Below are positions 44,739-47,969 of a DNA stretch of 47,969 nucleotides, piece by piece. A program made the translations under genes and the position numbers. Numbering within the stretch: position 1 is the first letter of the stretch; each line of letters opens with the position of its first letter. Location: positions 1 to 47,969 of the forward strand of contig CACLAC010000007.1 in assembly GCA_902604785.1 (NCBI GenBank). Reading direction: 5' to 3'. The notes under the pieces are model-generated. The model was given only the letters and a program-made list of their open reading frames with translations. It was not told the DNA's origin and ran no database searches. The DNA comes from an uncultured Pelagibacteraceae bacterium. Lineage in GTDB: Bacteria > Pseudomonadota > Alphaproteobacteria > Pelagibacterales > Pelagibacteraceae.

Positions 44739-46122
44739 ATTAGCAAGAACTGAAGTTATTCACTTTGTAGGAATTGGTGGCATTGGAATGAGTGGACTTT
44801 CTTTAATCATGAAAGGCAAGGGATTTAAAGTTCAGGGAAGTGATATTGTATCAAATAAAAATATTGAGAGACTAAAAAAAGAAAAAATAAAAATTTTTAT
44901 AGGACAAAAAAAACAAAATCTCAAAAATGCAACTATAGTTGTATTATCTTCAGCAATAAAAAAAAATAATCCAGAAATGATTGAGGCAAAAAGAAAAAAT
45001 ATACCTATCATTACAAGAGGTAAAATGTTAGCTCATATAGTTTCCTTAATGAAGAATATTGTTGTAGTTGGTTCTCATGGAAAAACTACCACAACATCTT
45101 TAGTGGCTTCAATTTTAAGAAAAACTAAATTAGACCCAACAATTATTAATGGTGGTGTAATTAATTCAATTAAAAACACTGCAAGACTAGGAAAGAGTGA
45201 ATGGTCTGTTTTAGAGGCAGACGAGTCCGATGGTAGTTTTGTCCATATACCTCCAACTTATTCAATTATTACAAATATAGATAGAGAGCATATGGATTTT
45301 TATAAAACTATGGATAAATTAAGAAATTATTTTATTCAATTTATTGAAAAAGTTCCTTCATTTGGAAAATCATTTATTTGCATAGATGATAAGATAAGCA
45401 ACGATCTTGTAAGAAAATTAAATAGTCAAAATTTTTATACTTATGGAATAAATGCCAAGTCTAATTTTTTAATTAAAAATATTAAGCAAAATAAAAAATT
45501 TACAGAATTTGATTTAATGGTAAATGTTCCCAATAAAAAGAAATTATTCATAAAAAAAATAAAAACTCCTTTACTCGGCGTTCATAATGTTAGAAATTCT
45601 GTTGCTGCTGCAGCAGTAGCTTTAACAGTAGGAATTTCTATCTCAGATATCAAAAAAAGATTATTAAATTTTACTGGAGTTCAAAGAAGATTTAATAAAA
45701 TTTTTACTTATAATGAAATAGACTTTTACGATGATTATGCACACCATCCAACAGAGATAAAAGTTGTACTAGAAGGAGTTAATAAAGTTTATGAGGGCTA
45801 TGATAAAGTTTGCATATTTCAACCTCATCGAATTTCAAGACTAAAAGATCTGAGAAAAGAATTTTCCTTTGCTTTTCAAAAAGCTGATACAGTTGTTTTA
45901 TGCCCCATATATAGTGCAGGAGAAAAAATAAAATTAGGATTTAGTTATTTAAGCTTTGCAAAAGAGATTATAAAAAATTCAAAAGTAAGACTATTTTTAA
46001 TTAACAATAATGATCAATTAGCAATATTTCTTAAAAAAAATATGTTTGGAAAAAAAATTGTAATAGGAATGGGTGCGGGATCTATATCTAATTGGATGAG
46101 GGAACTTCCAAAAATAATGTAA
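44728..46122 (+). CDS. murC: UDP-N-acetylmuramate--L-alanine ligase
   Basis: MurC adds L-Ala to UDP-MurNAc, the first step of stem-peptide assembly. The 464 residues have an N-terminal HFVGIGGIGMSGLS nucleotide-sugar loop, P-loop GSHGKTTTTS, EADESDGSF, TNIDREHMD, NVRNSVAAAA, FYDDYAHHPTEI and IFQPHRISR. It begins within the last 11 bases of murG and ends on a TAATG shared with murB. Confidence 0.97.
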   Translation: MKIELARTEVIHFVGIGGIGMSGLSLIMKGKGFKVQGSDIVSNKNIERLKKEKIKIFIGQKKQNLKNATIVVLSSAIKKNNPEMIEAKRKNIPIITRGKMLAHIVSLMKNIVVVGSHGKTTTTSLVASILRKTKLDPTIINGGVINSIKNTARLGKSEWSVLEADESDGSFVHIPPTYSIITNIDREHMDFYKTMDKLRNYFIQFIEKVPSFGKSFICIDDKISNDLVRKLNSQNFYTYGINAKSNFLIKNIKQNKKFTEFDLMVNVPNKKKLFIKKIKTPLLGVHNVRNSVAAAAVALTVGISISDIKKRLLNFTGVQRRFNKIFTYNEIDFYDDYAHHPTEIKVVLEGVNKVYEGYDKVCIFQPHRISRLKDLRKEFSFAFQKADTVVLCPIYSAGEKIKLGFSYLSFAKEIIKNSKVRLFLINNNDQLAIFLKKNMFGKKIVIGMGAGSISNWMRELPKIM

Positions 46123-47030
46123 TGGAAATAACAGAGCTAAAAAATTTATTATTTGAATTTAGTGAGAATGTAAGATTTGAACATGATTTGAAGAAAAAAA
46201 ATTGGTTCAATATTGGTGGAAAATCAAAAATTTTTTACAAAGCTGAAAATTTAAAAGAATTAGTTAATTTTATAAAAAAACTAAAAGGAAGAGAAAAAAT
46301 ATTTATTATTGGAGCAGGATCAAATACTTTAATAACAGATGATATGTTTGATGGTGTGGTCATCAAATTAAGCAGGAATTTTAATAATATTTCATTACTC
46401 GGTGAAGATATAATAATCGCAGGAAGTGCAGCCTTAGACAAATCTTTGTCTGAATTTGCAATAAATAATAATTTAAGTGGATTTGAATTTTTATCCTGTA
46501 TTCCCGGTACTATTGGTGGAGGAATAAGGATGAATGCTGGTTGTTTTGGTAAAGAATTCAAAGATGTATTGCTATCTATTCAAGCAATTGATTTTTTGGG
46601 AAATATTATAACCATACCAGCTGAAAAAATTAAATTTGAATATAGAAAGACTAGTCTTGCAGATGATCTAGTTTTCTTAAGTGCTTCTTTCAAAGGAATA
46701 AAAGGTAATAAAAAAGAAATAAAAAATTTGACAAATGAACTAAAATTAAAAAAAGAAAAAGCACAACCAACAAGAATAAAAACAAGTGGTAGCACATTTA
46801 AAAACCCTATATCACAAACCAAAAAAAAAGTTTGGGAGCTTATAAAGGCTTCAGTACCATTAGATAAAAGTTTTGGAGATGCTTGCATTTCAGATAAACA
46901 TTGTAACTTTTTTGTAAATAAGGGAAACGCAACTTTTGAAGATATGTCAAAATTGATTGATTTTGTCAGTAAAAAAGTTTTGGAAAAGACTGGAATTAGT
47001 TTAGAAAAAGAAATTAAAATTTTGGAATAA
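46122..47030 (+). CDS. murB: UDP-N-acetylenolpyruvoylglucosamine reductase
   Basis: MurB reduces UDP-GlcNAc-enolpyruvate to UDP-MurNAc using FAD and NADPH. From ATG at 46122 it is 302 residues: NWFNIGGKSK and GAGSNTLI bind FAD, FLSCIPGTIGGGIRMNAGCFG follows, and SGSTFKNP holds the catalytic Ser. A TTG at 46092 would extend it ten codons into murC and is less likely. Its start shares one base with the murC stop. It supplies the substrate of MurC just upstream. Confidence 0.97.
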   Translation: MEITELKNLLFEFSENVRFEHDLKKKNWFNIGGKSKIFYKAENLKELVNFIKKLKGREKIFIIGAGSNTLITDDMFDGVVIKLSRNFNNISLLGEDIIIAGSAALDKSLSEFAINNNLSGFEFLSCIPGTIGGGIRMNAGCFGKEFKDVLLSIQAIDFLGNIITIPAEKIKFEYRKTSLADDLVFLSASFKGIKGNKKEIKNLTNELKLKKEKAQPTRIKTSGSTFKNPISQTKKKVWELIKASVPLDKSFGDACISDKHCNFFVNKGNATFEDMSKLIDFVSKKVLEKTGISLEKEIKILE

Positions 47031-47031
47031 A

Positions 47032-47955
47032 TTGAAAAAAAAAATTCTTTTAATAGCTGGCGGTTACTCAAATGAGAGAGAAGTTAGTTTATTGACCGCC
47101 AAAAGTGTTTATCTGGAATTGAAAAAAAATAAAAAATATAATCTTAAAATTATTGAACCAGATGGAAAATTTGTAAAAAAATTAAGATTATATAAACCAG
47201 ATATAGTTTTAAATTTACTTCATGGAAGATATGGAGAGGATGGCTATATTCAAACAATATTAGAGTCAGAAAAAATTAAATATACTCACTCAGGTGTAAT
47301 GTCATCTTCAATTGCAATAGATAAAGAATTATCAAAAAAACTATTTATTAAAAATAAGATATTAACTCCAAAATATGTTAAATTTGTATTTAAAAAAAAT
47401 CTAATAAAAAAAAATCTAATAAAAAATATTAATAAAAAATTAGACTTCCCTGTTGTTGTAAAACCAATTAATGAGGGATCTAGCGTTAATGTTTATATAT
47501 GCAATAAATCAAGTTTTATTAAAAACTTATATAAGTTAAAAAACTATGGAGAAGTTTTGATTGAAAAATTCATTCCAGGTCGTGAGATTCAAGTTGCAAT
47601 ATTAGGTAAAAGAAAACTCGGAGCCATTGAACTAAAACCAAAGAGGAAATTTTATGATTATGAAGCAAAATATAATCCTAAGTCAAAAACTGAGCACATA
47701 ATACCTGTTAAAATTAATAAAAAAAATTATGACAAAGTCACTTCCATAGCTTTAAAAGCACATAATCTTTTAAAATGTAGAGGAGTAACAAGATCAGATT
47801 TTAGGTTTTATAAAAATAAATTTTATTTATTAGAAATTAATACTCAACCAGGAATGACTTCACTTTCACTAGTCCCTGAAATTGCAAATTATAAAGGTAT
47901 ACATTTTATCCAGCTAATTGAAAAAATAATTAAAGATGCTTCAATCAATAAGTAA
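47032..47955 (+). CDS. ddl: D-alanine--D-alanine ligase, TTG start
   Basis: Ddl makes the D-Ala-D-Ala dipeptide that the MurF half of the fused ligase adds. The 307-residue ATP-grasp enzyme has the N-terminal IAGGYSNEREVSL, NLLHGRYGEDG, VVKPINEGSSVNV, LIEKFIPGREIQVAIL, RSDFRF and LEINTQPGMTS. It is complete within the window. The conserved N-terminus begins at a TTG at 47032, one base after the murB stop; no ATG fits. A short 15-base tandem repeat lies near the middle. By gene order the ftsQ and ftsA genes would be expected next, beyond the window. Confidence 0.95.
   Translation: MKKKILLIAGGYSNEREVSLLTAKSVYLELKKNKKYNLKIIEPDGKFVKKLRLYKPDIVLNLLHGRYGEDGYIQTILESEKIKYTHSGVMSSSIAIDKELSKKLFIKNKILTPKYVKFVFKKNLIKKNLIKNINKKLDFPVVVKPINEGSSVNVYICNKSSFIKNLYKLKNYGEVLIEKFIPGREIQVAILGKRKLGAIELKPKRKFYDYEAKYNPKSKTEHIIPVKINKKNYDKVTSIALKAHNLLKCRGVTRSDFRFYKNKFYLLEINTQPGMTSLSLVPEIANYKGIHFIQLIEKIIKDASINK
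47392..47421 (+). repeat. Perfect 15-base tandem duplication inside ddl
   Basis: Eight A followed by TCTAATA occurs twice, at 47392-47406 and 47407-47421. It is in frame and repeats five residues (KKNLI, KKNLI) in a surface-type segment between the substrate and ATP domains. It looks like slippage in an A-rich stretch and should not break the enzyme. Confidence 0.8.
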
Positions 47956-47969
47956 AAAAAAAATTTATT

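Noticed and set aside
46580..47071. Long open frame on the minus strand across murB
   Set aside because: It lies antisense to a gene with clear MurB motifs, shows no family motif, and has a Ser/Phe/Leu-rich composition that is simply the complement of Lys/Asn-rich coding.
1..47969. CRISPR arrays, insertion sequences, prophage genes, toxin-antitoxin pairs, riboswitches
   Set aside because: I looked for spaced repeats, transposase or integrase motifs, and known aptamer cores such as glycine or SAM types in the gaps, and saw none.

Overview
The window is a gene-dense, very A+T-rich stretch of a small alphaproteobacterial chromosome. It most resembles a free-living SAR11/Pelagibacterales genome. 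The case rests on four things seen in the sequence: proteins very rich in Lys, Ile and Asn; gaps between genes of usually 0-50 bases, with many 1, 4 or 11-base overlaps; alphaproteobacterial gene neighbourhoods (ubiK-lgt-midA, folM/folB/uvrC/pgsA, rnpB-mraZ); and no insertion sequences, prophage genes, CRISPR arrays or evident pseudogenes. The taxonomic call is inference from style and gene content, not from a marker-gene search.

Layout. Positions 1-4393: midA (cut by the window edge) and lgt on the minus strand, ubiK on plus, then a minus-strand regulatory operon (MarR-type regulator, OmpR-type response regulator, histidine kinase). Positions 4408-5336: ilvE with its own promoter. Positions 5333-12217: a six-gene minus-strand operon, read uvrB, a FolM-like pteridine reductase, a secreted alpha/beta hydrolase, folB, uvrC, pgsA. 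Positions 12254-17762: a class I aminotransferase; a minus-strand run of trxB, a PsiE-family protein, an NAD-dependent epimerase-like protein and a small membrane protein; then an ELM1-family gene paired with a 2OG-Fe(II)-oxygenase-like gene. Positions 17759-22154: carA-carB. Positions 22276-26413: the macromolecular synthesis set yqeY-dnaG-rpoD. Positions 26458-28817: two convergent genes with a surface-polysaccharide flavour (a polytopic membrane protein and an SGNH hydrolase), next to two tRNA genes. Positions 29164-31883: a small membrane protein, mlaC and mlaA (outer-membrane lipid asymmetry) and a peptidoglycan amidase. Positions 31921-32282: RNase P RNA.

Positions 32426-47955 are one continuous plus-strand division and cell wall (dcw) cluster: mraZ, ftsZ, rsmH, ftsL, ftsI, a fused murE-murF, mraY, murD, ftsW, murG, murC, murB, ddl. 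It makes the peptidoglycan precursor from UDP-MurNAc to lipid II and builds the septal machinery. Its promoter region carries three TGGGN boxes at exact 10-base spacing, which fits MraZ autoregulation. ftsZ sits second in the cluster rather than at its usual place after ftsA.

Most of the window is ordinary core genome, and I found no convincing new multi-gene system. The most unusual object is a tRNA-Val(GAC) gene at 28869-28943. Its stems are essentially intact (only one G-T wobble), but both the D-loop and the T-loop depart from the near-universal consensus in a way that looks mutually compensating. Other points of interest are the ftsZ position, the MraZ operator, the murE-murF fusion, a CAT tRNA that is probably tRNA-Ile2 rather than Met, MlaA without a lipobox, and the small accessory module between rpoD and the tRNAs.
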